From Ferrimonas sp048263965 (lineage in GTDB: Bacteria; Pseudomonadota; Gammaproteobacteria; Enterobacterales; Shewanellaceae), in the NCBI RefSeq assembly GCF_048263965.1, contig NZ_JBLXDO010000020.1, forward strand, positions 12,630-76,629: a stretch of DNA of 64,000 nt. Reading direction: 5' to 3'. This document shows, piece by piece, positions 35,464 through 43,653 of the stretch. Positions within the stretch are counted from its first letter, which is position 1. Every line of letters starts with the position of its first letter. Below the pieces are notes generated by a model that worked only from the letters and a program-made list of their open reading frames with translations, had not been told where the DNA came from and made no database searches. The position numbers and the translations under genes are program-made.

Positions 35464-35499
35464 ATGAGTTTTATTGTGAAAGGAGTGCGCCATGTCTAG
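35464..35499 (+). CDS. 11-codon micro-ORF overlapping the livM-like start
   Basis: An ATG at 35464, with AAGGAAG five to six bases upstream, opens MSFIVKGVRHV and stops at 35497-35499. It runs across the start codon of the livM-like gene (35492), whose own GGAG site lies inside it. This could be a coupling device between livH and livM or simply chance. The pieces are seen directly; a role is inferred. Confidence 0.3.
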   Translation: MSFIVKGVRHV

Positions 35500-36565
35500 C
35501 CCGGCCATGCGTCCATGCGGCGATTTTCGCACCAGCTATAAGCAGGACAACACCATCTTCGAGACCCGCACCATCCATTGGTTGATGGTGGCGGGGATCG
35601 CCCTGGCCTGTCTGGCGCCCTTCGTACTGGACGCTTACTATCTGACCCTGTTCATTCAGATCTCCTATCTGGGGATCGCGGCTCTGGGTCTGAACATCCT
35701 GGTGGGCTACACCGGGCAGATCTCCCTGGGACACGGCGCCTTCTTCGGCTTCGGCGCTTTTGCCTCCGCCTGGCTCAACACCAGCTTTGGCATTCCGGTG
35801 TTCCTCTGCATTCCTCTGGCGGGTTACCTGACCATGGGCGTGGGCATGTTGTTCGGCATGCCGGCGGCGCGGATTAAGGGGCTGTATCTGGCCATCGCCA
35901 CCCTGGCGGCCCAGTTCATCATCGAGGATTTCTTCGGCCGCGCCGAGTGGTTTTCCGGTGGCAGCGCCGGATCCATGGCGGAGCCGGTGAACCTGTTTGG
36001 TTTCGTGTTCGACACCGATGAGACCTTCTTCTACATCGCCCTGTTCGCCCTGGTGTTCATGTACCTGTGGGGCTGCAACCTGATGCGCAGTCGAGATGGT
36101 CGCGCCTTCGTGGCGGTGCGGGATCACTATCTGTCCGCGGAGATCATGGGGGTCAAGCTGAACAAGTATCGCCTGCTCTCCTTTGGCATCTCCTCTTTCT
36201 ATGCGGGCATCGGCGGTGCCCTGTACGCCCATTATCTGGGCTATGTGTCCGCAGAGGGCTTTACCATTTTCATGTCGGTGCAGTTCCTGGCCATGGTGAT
36301 CATCGGTGGCCTGGGTTCGGTGAAGGGTACCTTGCTGGGCTGCATCTTCATGGTGCTGCTGCCCGAAGCCCTGGAGGGAGGCGTTGGCCTGCTGAAGATG
36401 ACCGATTGGGGCAACATTCCCATGGTGGTGGACGGACTGGCCTACATCAAGGAGATGGCCATCGGCCTGGTGATCATCCTGTTCCTGATTTTCGAACCTC
36501 AGGGACTGGCCCACCGCTGGCAGCAGGTGAAGAACTACTGGAAATTCTACCCCTTCGCTTATTAA
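35492..36565 (+). CDS. LivM-type ABC permease
   Basis: Inner-membrane permease of 357 residues. After a roughly 30-residue cytoplasmic N-terminus (MSSPAMRPCGDFRTSYKQDN) come about eight to ten membrane segments with family stretches GLNILVGYTGQISLGHGAFF, AIATLAAQFIIEDFF and QFLAMVIIGGLGSVKGTLLG. It is the usual partner of the LivH-like subunit encoded just upstream. A GC-rich hairpin and about 115 bases separate it from the binding-protein gene. Confidence 0.92.
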   Translation: MSSPAMRPCGDFRTSYKQDNTIFETRTIHWLMVAGIALACLAPFVLDAYYLTLFIQISYLGIAALGLNILVGYTGQISLGHGAFFGFGAFASAWLNTSFGIPVFLCIPLAGYLTMGVGMLFGMPAARIKGLYLAIATLAAQFIIEDFFGRAEWFSGGSAGSMAEPVNLFGFVFDTDETFFYIALFALVFMYLWGCNLMRSRDGRAFVAVRDHYLSAEIMGVKLNKYRLLSFGISSFYAGIGGALYAHYLGYVSAEGFTIFMSVQFLAMVIIGGLGSVKGTLLGCIFMVLLPEALEGGVGLLKMTDWGNIPMVVDGLAYIKEMAIGLVIILFLIFEPQGLAHRWQQVKNYWKFYPFAY

Positions 36566-36580
36566 GGGGAGTGTAATCCT

Positions 36581-36602
36581 TCCCCCCGCTAGGCCGGGGG
36601 GA
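36581..36602 (+). other. Intercistronic GC hairpin before the binding protein
   Basis: An 8-bp stem (TCCCCCCG and CGGGGGGA, loop CTAGGC) with no T-run after it. Such structures before or after binding-protein genes often shift mRNA amounts within an ABC operon. Confidence 0.55.
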
Positions 36603-36681
36603 GCGCGGGGATGCCGGGCGGTCGGGCACCCCCAACAACGGAAAACGGGCCTGTGGCGCCCGCAAACAAGGGATGAAAACT

Positions 36682-37923
36682 ATGTACAAGAAATCTGCGA
36701 TCTTCGCCGCCACCGCGGCCATGATGATGGGCGCCAATGCCCAGGCCCAGGACTCGGTGTTCGTTGGCCATCTGGCGGACATGTCCGGCCCCACCGCCTT
36801 TGTGGGCAAGGTGTACGCCGACGGTGTGCGCGATGCCATGACTTACATCAATGCCAATGGCGGCATCAGCGGCACCAAGCTGGAGTTTGAGACCATCGAT
36901 TACGCCTACAAGGTGCCCCAGGCGATCGCTTCTTACAAGAAGTGGAAGTCCCGCAAAGGCATGGTGGCCATGCAGGGGTGGGGCACCGCCGACACTGAAG
37001 CGCTGATCTCCTTCGTGGCCAAGGACGAGATTCCGGTCTACTCAGCGTCCTATTCCGGCCACTTGACCGATCCCATGGGCAAGAACCCCAAGACCTCCAA
37101 GCCGGCCCCCTACAACTTCTTCTACGGCGCGTCTTACTCCGACGCCTGCCGTGGCTTGGTGCAGTGGGCCGCCGAGGACTGGAAGGCCAAGGGCAATGCT
37201 GGCAAGCCCAAGTTCACCCACATCGGTGCTAATCACCCCTATCCCAATGCCCCCAAGGAGGCCTGCGCCATTTACGCCAAAGAGCTGGGTTTTGAGGTGA
37301 TGCCGCCTGTAGTGATCTCCATGAAGCCCGGTGACTTCAAGGCCCAGTGCCTGAGCCTGAAGAGTTCCGGCACTAATTATGGCTACATCGGTAACCTGGG
37401 TGGGTCGGTGCTCTCTCTGGTGAAGTCCTGCAACACCGTAGGCACTGACATCCAGTTCATGTCCAACATCTGGGGCGGTGACAAGAAGGTGTTCGAGGCC
37501 GCCGGTGAGGGGATCAAGGATTACATCTTCCCCACCATGACCCCCTTCTGGACCGACGAAGTACCCGGCATGAAGCTGGTGCATGAAATCTCCAAGGTCT
37601 CCGACCCTTCAGGTAAGGAGGAGCGCCTGCACCACTACATCCGTGGGGTGTGCTCTGCCTACTACATGAAGGAAGCGATGGAGTGGGCCAAGGCCAATGG
37701 CGGCATCACCGGCGAGAACATCAAGAAGGGGATGTACGCCCGCGAAAACTGGGTGCCTGCCGGCTTGGAAGGGGTTTGCCTGGCGGCCAACTGGAGTGCT
37801 GAGGATCACCGCGGCATCAACCAGGTGAACATCTACAAGGGCAACTACAACGACGGCAACGTTCAGATTGAGCGTGTCAGCCAGATGACTCTGGAGCGCC
37901 GTGACGACTGGCTGGGCTTCTGA
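36682..37923 (+). CDS. Branched-chain-type ABC substrate-binding protein
   Basis: Periplasmic binding protein of about 413 residues (LivJ/UrtA class, Peripla_BP_6-like). The ATG at 36682 lies nine bases after AAGGG; the one at 36673 directly abuts the site, so the later start is preferred. Signal peptide MYKKSAIFAATAAMMMGANA is followed by VFVGHLADMSGPTAFVGKVY, QGWGTADTEALISFVAKDEI and KPGDFKAQCLSLKSSGTNYG. It should capture the substrate let in by the porin and hand it to the LivH/LivM-type channel. Hairpins lie on both sides of the gene, consistent with high expression. Confidence 0.9.
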   Translation: MYKKSAIFAATAAMMMGANAQAQDSVFVGHLADMSGPTAFVGKVYADGVRDAMTYINANGGISGTKLEFETIDYAYKVPQAIASYKKWKSRKGMVAMQGWGTADTEALISFVAKDEIPVYSASYSGHLTDPMGKNPKTSKPAPYNFFYGASYSDACRGLVQWAAEDWKAKGNAGKPKFTHIGANHPYPNAPKEACAIYAKELGFEVMPPVVISMKPGDFKAQCLSLKSSGTNYGYIGNLGGSVLSLVKSCNTVGTDIQFMSNIWGGDKKVFEAAGEGIKDYIFPTMTPFWTDEVPGMKLVHEISKVSDPSGKEERLHHYIRGVCSAYYMKEAMEWAKANGGITGENIKKGMYARENWVPAGLEGVCLAANWSAEDHRGINQVNIYKGNYNDGNVQIERVSQMTLERRDDWLGF

Positions 37924-37945
37924 TCCCAGCGAAGCAAGAGATAAA

Positions 37946-37965
37946 GGGGGCACCCCGGTGCCCCC
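37946..37965 (+). other. Intercistronic GC hairpin after the binding protein
   Basis: GGGGGCAC and GTGCCCCC form an 8-bp stem around CCCG, 20 bases after the binding-protein stop, with no T-run. It probably protects the 3' end of its mRNA. Confidence 0.6.
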
Positions 37966-37988
37966 GGTCAAGGAATAAAGGAGTCCCC

Positions 37989-38810
37989 ATGACAGAAGCT
38001 GCAGTTCAGATTCAGACCGAGGAGCCGGTACTGGCGGTCAACAATATCGAGGTGGTGTACGACGAAGTGATTCAGGTTCTTCGCGGTGTCAGCATCGAAG
38101 TACCCAAGGGTAAGATCGTCACCCTGCTGGGGCCTAACGGTGCCGGTAAGTCCACCACCCTCAAGGCGATCTCCGGCCTGCTGAAGACCGAGGATGGCGA
38201 GGTGACCCGGGGGGACATCCACTTTATGGGCAAGCGCATCGATACCGCCCATGCGGAGGAGATTGTCCGTGCCGGCATCTTCCAGGTGATGGAGGGACGC
38301 CGTATCGTCGAAGATATGACGGTGATTGAGAATCTTAAGCTGGGGGCTTACACCCGCAGCGACAACGAGGTGGCCGACGACATCGAGATGGTGTTCGAAT
38401 ACTTCCCCCGCCTCAAGGAACGTACCGGCCTGGCCGGTTACCTCTCCGGTGGTGAACAGCAGATGCTGGCCATCGGCCGGGCCCTGATGGCCCGACCCAA
38501 GATGATTCTGTTGGATGAGCCCTCCATGGGCTTGTCACCCCTGCTGGTAAAAGAGGTGTTCGGCATCATCGAGAAGATCAACCGCGAGCAGGGGATCACC
38601 ATGCTGCTGGTGGAACAGAACGCCAACTACGCCCTCAAGGCAGCCCATTACGGCTATATCATGGAGTCGGGCAAGATTGTGCTCGACGGCACCCGGGAAC
38701 AACTGCTGAACAACGAGGATGTGAAGGAGTTCTATCTGGGCGGGGGCAACGAAGAGCGCAAGAGCTTTAAGAACCTCAAGTCCTATAAGCGGCGGAAGCG
38801 CTGGCTCTAA
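37989..38810 (+). CDS. Branched-chain-type ABC ATPase (LivF-like)
   Basis: ATPase of 273 residues: Walker A GPNGAGKST, GIFQVMEGRRIVEDMTVIEN (the LivF-type loop), signature LSGGEQQMLAIGRALM, Walker B MILLDEPSMGLSP and LLVEQNA. The C-terminus is extended by a basic tail (SFKNLKSYKRRKRW) not usual for LivF. It pairs with the LivG-like subunit at the operon's start. Ten bases separate it from the PaaK-like ligase. Confidence 0.92.
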   Translation: MTEAAVQIQTEEPVLAVNNIEVVYDEVIQVLRGVSIEVPKGKIVTLLGPNGAGKSTTLKAISGLLKTEDGEVTRGDIHFMGKRIDTAHAEEIVRAGIFQVMEGRRIVEDMTVIENLKLGAYTRSDNEVADDIEMVFEYFPRLKERTGLAGYLSGGEQQMLAIGRALMARPKMILLDEPSMGLSPLLVKEVFGIIEKINREQGITMLLVEQNANYALKAAHYGYIMESGKIVLDGTREQLLNNEDVKEFYLGGGNEERKSFKNLKSYKRRKRWL

Positions 38811-38820
38811 GGAGACTGGT

Positions 38821-40050
38821 ATGTGCGAGTTTTTCGACGACAAGGAGTGCCTGGACCCGCAGGAGCGGGAAGCTGGGCTGCTGGCGCAACTGGATGGTTT
38901 TATCGAATTCGCCCGAGGCAACTGCCCCTATTTCGGGGCGCTGTTGGCGGAGCTTGGTGGCCCTGTGGCCAGCCGGGAGGCCCTCGCCAGCCTGCCGGTG
39001 ACCCGTAAATCTCAGTTGATTGAGCTGCAGGAGGAGCGAGGTCCCTTCGGTGGGCTCAACCCGGAAGGGGGCAGGGTGGAGCGACTGTTCCAATCTCCCG
39101 GTCCCATCAACGAACCGGAGAACACCGGCAACGACTGGTGGCGCATGGGCCGGGCATTCTATGCCGCCGGTTTTCGTCCCGGCCAACTGGTGCAGAACTG
39201 CCTCTCTTATCACCTGAGCCCCGGCGGCTTCATCCTGGATTCCGGTGCCCGCGCCTGCGGTTGTACTGTGATTCCTGCTGGCCCGGGTCAGACCGAGTTG
39301 CAGCTGGAGATCAACGCCAGCCTGAAGCCTCAGGGCTACTGTGGTACGCCGTCGTTTTTGAAGATTCTATTGGACAGGGCGGCGGAGAGGGGTCAAACCC
39401 TCTCCTTCACCCATGCCCTGGTGACCGGCGAGGCCCTGCCCGGCGCGTTGCGCCAGGTGTTCCAGGACGCGGGCATCGAGGTGCGTCAGGCCTATGCCAC
39501 CGCCGACATCGGCCTGATTGCCTTTGAGAGTGAGCCGGATCAGGGGCTGGTGCTGGCGGAAGACATACTGGTGGAAATCGTCCGCCCCGGCAGCGGCGAA
39601 CCCGTGGCTCAAGGGGAGGTGGGTGAGGTGGTGGTCACAAGCTTCAACCGCGACTATCCGCTGATTCGGTTCGCCACCGGTGATCTCTCCGCCATGATGG
39701 ATGGCCCCAGTGCCTGTGGCCGCAGCAACGGCCGCATCAAGGGTTGGATGGGCCGGGCGGATCAGACCACCAAGGTGAAGGGGATGTTTGTCCACCCGGT
39801 ACAGCTGGAGCGCCTGCGCAGCCGGGTGGCGGGCATGAGCCGCATCCGCGCCCTGGTGGAGCGTCAGGCCCACAATGACCAGCTCACTCTGCTGTGTGAG
39901 CCTCAGGCGGAGCCGCCTTTGCCAGAGTCGGAAGTGGCCACCCTGGCTCGCGCCCTGCTCAAGCTGGGCGCCGAGGTGAACTGGGTGGAGCCCGGCAGCC
40001 TGCCCAGAGACGGCATCGTCATCGAGGATCGCCGACCCTCGCCTTCATAG
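38821..40050 (+). CDS. Phenylacetate-CoA ligase-like enzyme (PaaK family)
   Basis: Adenylate-forming enzyme of 409 residues, similar in length to PaaK (about 430). The N-terminal FIEFARGNCPYFGALLAELG and SLPVTRKSQLIELQ match the PaaK-type start. Central LVTGEALPGALRQVFQDAG, YATADIGLIAFES and the C-terminal GRADQTTKVKGMFVHPVQLE match family motifs. The usual ATP loop (SSGTTGKP) is not clearly present where expected (FQSPGPINEPENTG), so activity may be altered. As the last gene of the operon it probably activates the same imported acid or a breakdown product of it. A strong terminator follows. Confidence 0.82.
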   Translation: MCEFFDDKECLDPQEREAGLLAQLDGFIEFARGNCPYFGALLAELGGPVASREALASLPVTRKSQLIELQEERGPFGGLNPEGGRVERLFQSPGPINEPENTGNDWWRMGRAFYAAGFRPGQLVQNCLSYHLSPGGFILDSGARACGCTVIPAGPGQTELQLEINASLKPQGYCGTPSFLKILLDRAAERGQTLSFTHALVTGEALPGALRQVFQDAGIEVRQAYATADIGLIAFESEPDQGLVLAEDILVEIVRPGSGEPVAQGEVGEVVVTSFNRDYPLIRFATGDLSAMMDGPSACGRSNGRIKGWMGRADQTTKVKGMFVHPVQLERLRSRVAGMSRIRALVERQAHNDQLTLLCEPQAEPPLPESEVATLARALLKLGAEVNWVEPGSLPRDGIVIEDRRPSPS

Positions 40051-40081
40051 TTTCCCTAGTAACCTTTGACTGTAGTGGTTT

Positions 40082-40107
40082 GCCGGTGCATCTGCACCGG
40101 CTTTTTT
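40082..40107 (+). terminator. Rho-independent terminator of the porin-ABC-ligase operon
   Basis: An 8-bp GC stem (GCCGGTGC and GCACCGGC, loop ATCT) followed by six T residues. Confidence 0.88.
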
Positions 40108-40147
40108 ATGAGTTAAAAGAGGTACCGCTCTATGGAATATCTGCTGA

Positions 40148-40828
40148 TCAATTGTTGGATGGTTTGAAATTCCATAAAGCGCCGAGAAACCCGATAAAGG
40201 AACCCAAGGCTAAAAACAGCACACAAAAGAGCTTGGCGGACTCTTCAAAGATGGCAGAAACAACGGTTCTGGGTTCATGGGTTGCATCTATGAAGGTATG
40301 GGCCACATAGAAGGCGAAACCTATAATAAAAAGCTCAAGCAGCATTTTACATCGGACTATGCTCGGAAGAATTGAGGCCATGATAAGCAGGGCCACAACG
40401 CCATAGAGAATGACAATGACATCGTTCCAGTTTCTGAATATGCCCGAGTCTACATATTGACCCAGTACAGTTCCGAAGCGTTCATGAAACTGAAGTAACT
40501 CATCCAGCGCGAGAATGCCAAATCCCAGAGTCATGATCACCCAGGGCCAGACATTGGGATCTTTGGCGCGAACGGTGATCGCAACTGAGCCGATGGAGAA
40601 GGCACTTGCCATGGCAAGATAGATGGCAGACAGGGCGGTAATGGCGCCATCTTCGTTGACAAAGTGATAATCTGGCAATTCTCCCGATGGGATGGCAAAT
40701 ATCGCCAATACGATATAGGCGAGGGTAGATAGGGTAACAAAGGCAATAAGAAGGTTGACGTTGGGAAGGTTCGTCTGCTTTCGATAGGCTACCGCGTCCC
40801 GTAATCTGTAACTGAAGCTGTTGCTCAT
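40148..40828 (-). CDS. Polytopic membrane protein of unknown function
   Basis: A 226-residue protein with about six hydrophobic segments: LIAFVTLSTLAYIVLAIFAI, ALSAIYLAMASAFSIGSVAI, VWPWVIMTLGFGILALDELL, VIVILYGVVALLIMASILP, LLELFIIGFAFYVAHTFI and LFCVLFLALGSFIGFLGAL. Acidic and histidine residues in and next to membrane segments (LDELLQFHERFG, HTFIDATHE) could bind metal or substrate. No family is recognised. It stands alone between a terminator and an AT-rich gap. Confidence 0.7.
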   Translation of the reverse strand: MSNSFSYRLRDAVAYRKQTNLPNVNLLIAFVTLSTLAYIVLAIFAIPSGELPDYHFVNEDGAITALSAIYLAMASAFSIGSVAITVRAKDPNVWPWVIMTLGFGILALDELLQFHERFGTVLGQYVDSGIFRNWNDVIVILYGVVALLIMASILPSIVRCKMLLELFIIGFAFYVAHTFIDATHEPRTVVSAIFEESAKLFCVLFLALGSFIGFLGALWNFKPSNN

Positions 40829-41247
40829 ATCTGCACCCGCTGATAGAAATGAATTAGTCTTGTTTGCTTGTTACACCGCTTTGATTTCGCTTGATTTAGT
40901 ATTTTAGAACAGAAAAAAACTGCTGCTGGAATCAGGCAGTTGTCTCAGGCTGATATGAATAAGCGAAAGGAAGCTTTGCCTGCATTTTTTGAGATAACTT
41001 GCTATAAATCAGCATATTAATCGCATGTTGAAGAAGGACATGGCTCTGGTTGTTTGGTGTCACTTTCTGTTGAGAAACGACTGCTTGGGGGCCGCCTGGG
41101 ATCGCGGCCTGCCTTTGTCACAAGAGGGGATGCAAAACAATAAGCTTCTGATAGAAAAGAGTAATTTAGATCAACAAAGTCGTAGATGGTGTGTGGCACT
41201 TTAAGGGAACAGGGCTAACCCGCCTAATCAGGAGATCGCCAAGCTTC
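40829..41247. other. AT-rich intergenic region
   Basis: About 420 bases with lower GC than the surroundings. It separates the leftward membrane protein from the rightward HEPN-like gene. No gene, tRNA or clear operator was found. Confidence 0.4.
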
Positions 41248-41910
41248 ATGACTTCCCTATCTTTCGACGAGTTAAAACGAAGGCATCGCAGTGAGCGAGA
41301 GGCTTACCCGGAAGGATTGAATCTGAGAGTCCATCGGGCGCTCAGTTGGCTAAAGCGTGCGGAAAGCTGTGAGGACGACGACAGCAAGCTGATCTTTCTA
41401 TGGATCGCCTTTAACGCGGCCTATGCGTGTGACATCCCCATTGAGTACCGGCCCGGTGAGCAGCACGTCTTCGGCGACTTCATCAGCCGCTTGAACGCTC
41501 ATGATAGGCAGGAGCGTCTGTCGCAGCTGGTGTGGCAGAGCTTTACCGGGCCCATCCGAGTTTTGCTGGATAATCAGTTTGTGTTTCAGCCTTACTGGGA
41601 CCACCTGAACGGCAAGGTCAGCGAAGAGGCGTGGAAAGCCAGCTTTATTCGTGCCAAAGGGGCGGCGTCGAAGGCGCTGAGCAACAATGACACCCCCAAG
41701 CTGCTTTCCATCGTATTGGCACGAGTCTATACCTTACGAAATCAGCTGGTCCATGGCGGAGCGACCTGGAACAGCGCCGTCAATCGGAATCAGGTCAGGG
41801 ACTGCACACACCTGATGCAGGAGCTGGTGCCCAGCATCATCACCATAATGATGGACGCGGCGCAGTCCCATTGGGGGGACCCCTACTATCCCGTCATTAG
41901 TGACTCCTAG
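41248..41910 (+). CDS. Orphan HEPN-like protein
   Basis: A 220-residue soluble protein from the ATG at 41248 (AGGAG lies upstream at somewhat long spacing; an in-frame start 57 bases earlier is possible). It is mostly alpha-helical and contains VYTLRNQLVHGGATW near residues 160-175, which fits the HEPN catalytic signature Arg-x4-Arg/His (RNQLVH). LIFLWIAFNAAYACD is another feature seen in Apea-like HEPN proteins. HEPN domains are often RNases in toxin-antitoxin or defence systems, but no nucleotidyltransferase or other partner is next to it. Function is not known. It ends four bases into the converging ABM gene. Confidence 0.65.
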   Translation: MTSLSFDELKRRHRSEREAYPEGLNLRVHRALSWLKRAESCEDDDSKLIFLWIAFNAAYACDIPIEYRPGEQHVFGDFISRLNAHDRQERLSQLVWQSFTGPIRVLLDNQFVFQPYWDHLNGKVSEEAWKASFIRAKGAASKALSNNDTPKLLSIVLARVYTLRNQLVHGGATWNSAVNRNQVRDCTHLMQELVPSIITIMMDAAQSHWGDPYYPVISDS

Positions 41911-42230
41911 GCGGGGGCTTGTGCCCGTTCCGCCTGAGAGTAGTCTCTGACGACATTGGCTACGCGGATGTGGTAGGAGTCGAACAGCTCGTTCCTCCCG
42001 AGTTGTTGCGCCAGCATATGGTCCATCTGATTGCGCCATCGGGTGATGGCCTCTTCGCTCTCCCAGAATGAGAGGCTGAGCAACTTGTTGTCCTGGGTCA
42101 GGCTCTGAAAGCGTTCGATGGAGATGAAACCCTCAAGCCCACCGAGCTTTTCCTTAAGTCCAGCGGCTAAGTCCAAATATTGGTGTTGACCCGCCGCCCG
42201 CGGCGTCACTTCAAAAATTACTGCGTACAT
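41907..42230 (-). CDS. Antibiotic biosynthesis monooxygenase (ABM) family protein
   Basis: A 107-residue ferredoxin-like-fold protein: MYAVIFEVTPRAAGQHQYL, then LGGLEGFISIERFQS and LLSLSFWESEEAITRWRNQ, with a His after it (MDHMLAQQ). These are the usual ABM signatures. Members such as YgiN act on quinols or detoxify reactive compounds. It is divergent from a broken ArsR-type regulator, which was probably its repressor, and lies near mdaB. In E. coli mdaB and ygiN are neighbours in a quinone cycle, so a similar task is likely. Confidence 0.85.
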   Translation of the reverse strand: MYAVIFEVTPRAAGQHQYLDLAAGLKEKLGGLEGFISIERFQSLTQDNKLLSLSFWESEEAITRWRNQMDHMLAQQLGRNELFDSYHIRVANVVRDYSQAERAQAPA

Positions 42231-42330
42231 GTTTCTTTCCTTAAGCGCTTAGGCTGTATGGCCCGAGGTGTCTGTGATGTAATTCAGGCTAATTCAATTC
42301 AAAGATGCACACTTCGTTGCTGGTCTAACT

Positions 42331-43017
42331 ATGGAATCCGATGATCTTCACTTGTGGTTGGCTCAATTGGCCGGACTCTTTGGCGACCCAACCCGAGCCA
42401 AGATGTTGACCGCCCTGATGGCGGGTAAGGCGTTGACTGCCACCGAACTGGCGGCCCTGGCCGATGTGACGCCGCCAACAGCCAGTAGTCACCTGACAAA
42501 GCTGGAAAGAGGGTAGCTGATTGTTGTGCGTAAGCAGGGTCGGCATAAGTATTTCCAACTGAGAGGCCAGGAGGTCGCTCAGTTGATGGAACAGATGTTC
42601 AATCTGACTGCCCGGCAAAGGGTGGCCGTCAATACTGGCCCAGCCAACTCGGATCTGTGTCGCTCCCGGATCTGCTACGACCACCTGGCGGGGGAGTTGG
42701 GGGTTGCCCTCTATGATGCCTTGGTCGATAGGGGGCACATCGAAGACCGGGGCGAGGAGACAGTGTTGACCACGTCGGGCGCCGAGTTCTTCGAAGGGTT
42801 GGGTGCGAACCTGGGTCAGGGCCGAAGTCGCCGTCCCCTGTGCCGCTCCTGTCTTGATTGGAGTGAACGTCGCAATCATCTGGCCGGCCGTCTGGGGCAA
42901 TGGGTGCTGGAGGATCTGCTGGAGCGAGGTTGGGCTTCGCGGGATCTGGACTCACGTATCCTGCGGTTTAGTGACCCGGGGCTGGTTAGGTTTCGCCGGC
43001 GTTATGGCTTGAAATAA
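42331..43017 (+). pseudogene. ArsR-family regulator interrupted by an in-frame amber codon
   Basis: A winged-helix regulator of 228 codons. It begins MESDDLHLWLAQLAGLFGDP with TELAALADVTPPTASSHLTKL, typical ArsR helices. A TAG at 42514-42516 then interrupts the frame, after which LIVVRKQGRHKYFQLRGQEV continues without shift to a normal end (RFRRRYGLK). The aligned position is usually an ordinary residue in the wing, so one base change would explain it. A GTG ten bases after the stop could restart the C-terminal part (164 residues with a CYDHLAGELG...CLDW region), but DNA binding would be lost. It may be a mutation or a sequencing error. It faces the ABM gene. Confidence 0.85.
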
Positions 43018-43019
43018 TG

Positions 43020-43041
43020 GAGGATGGCTTAAGCCATCCTC
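43020..43041. terminator. Bidirectional terminator-like perfect palindrome
   Basis: Two 11-base arms (GAGGATGGCTT and AAGCCATCCTC) meet without a spacer, giving a 9-10-bp hairpin, followed on the plus strand by a pyrimidine-rich TTACTTTCTTCTT. It lies between the converging ArsR remnant and the peroxiredoxin-like gene. Confidence 0.6.
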
Positions 43042-43063
43042 TTACTTTCTTCTTCAGACTTTT

Positions 43064-43639
43064 CTATCTGTAGAGCAACTCAGACTCCGGACCTTGGCGA
43101 GTGCCGCGGATCGGATAGTGGTTATCCGGGTCTCGAATCCAGCGCAGACCGTTGACCAGTGCTTGCAGTTCCGGGCGGACGAAGGGGTTGTTGGAGATGT
43201 CCACCACATGCAGGTTGCCCTCTTCGTTCACCACAAACAGGCCGGGTTCGGCAAAATTATGATCGGTTTCCTGTTCTGATCGCGGCAGGGAGACGTAGAC
43301 GCCGAGCTGGTCCATCTGTGCCTGAGTCAGGCCATAGGCGATTGGAAACTCCACATTCAGCCGGGAGCGATGCTCTCTGAGCTGCGCTTCGGAGTCAGCG
43401 GATACCGCCAGAATGTCCACGCCAATCTCTTTAAGCTCTTCGCGAAACTCTTCCAGCTGGTTTAAATAACGGGTGCAGAGGGGGCAGTGACGACCGCGAT
43501 AGACGACGACCATTTGCCAATTAGCGCCTGTCTCTGGGCGCGGCTGTCCCAGGCGCACCTGTTGGCCGTCTGAGGTGATTGCGGTCAATTCTGGAAAGGT
43601 TTGGCCTGCGGCCAGTTTGGGGCTATGGATGGTGCTCAT
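43064..43639 (-). CDS. Peroxiredoxin-like (AhpC/TSA) protein
   Basis: Thioredoxin-fold protein of 191 residues: FPELTAITSDGQQVRL, then VVVYRGRHCPLCTRYLNQLE with a CPLC pair at about residues 52-55, then VDILAVSADSEAQLREHR and PGLFVVNEEGNLHVVD. Typical peroxiredoxins have PxxxTxxC; here a redox CxxC replaces it, as in peroxiredoxin-like and thiol-disulfide relatives. It probably reduces peroxides or reactive electrophiles in the cytoplasm. It lies 14 bases after mdaB on the same strand, forming a small oxidative/quinone stress operon. Confidence 0.83.
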   Translation of the reverse strand: MSTIHSPKLAAGQTFPELTAITSDGQQVRLGQPRPETGANWQMVVVYRGRHCPLCTRYLNQLEEFREELKEIGVDILAVSADSEAQLREHRSRLNVEFPIAYGLTQAQMDQLGVYVSLPRSEQETDHNFAEPGLFVVNEEGNLHVVDISNNPFVRPELQALVNGLRWIRDPDNHYPIRGTRQGPESELLYR

Positions 43640-43653
43640 GGTTATCTCTTCCT

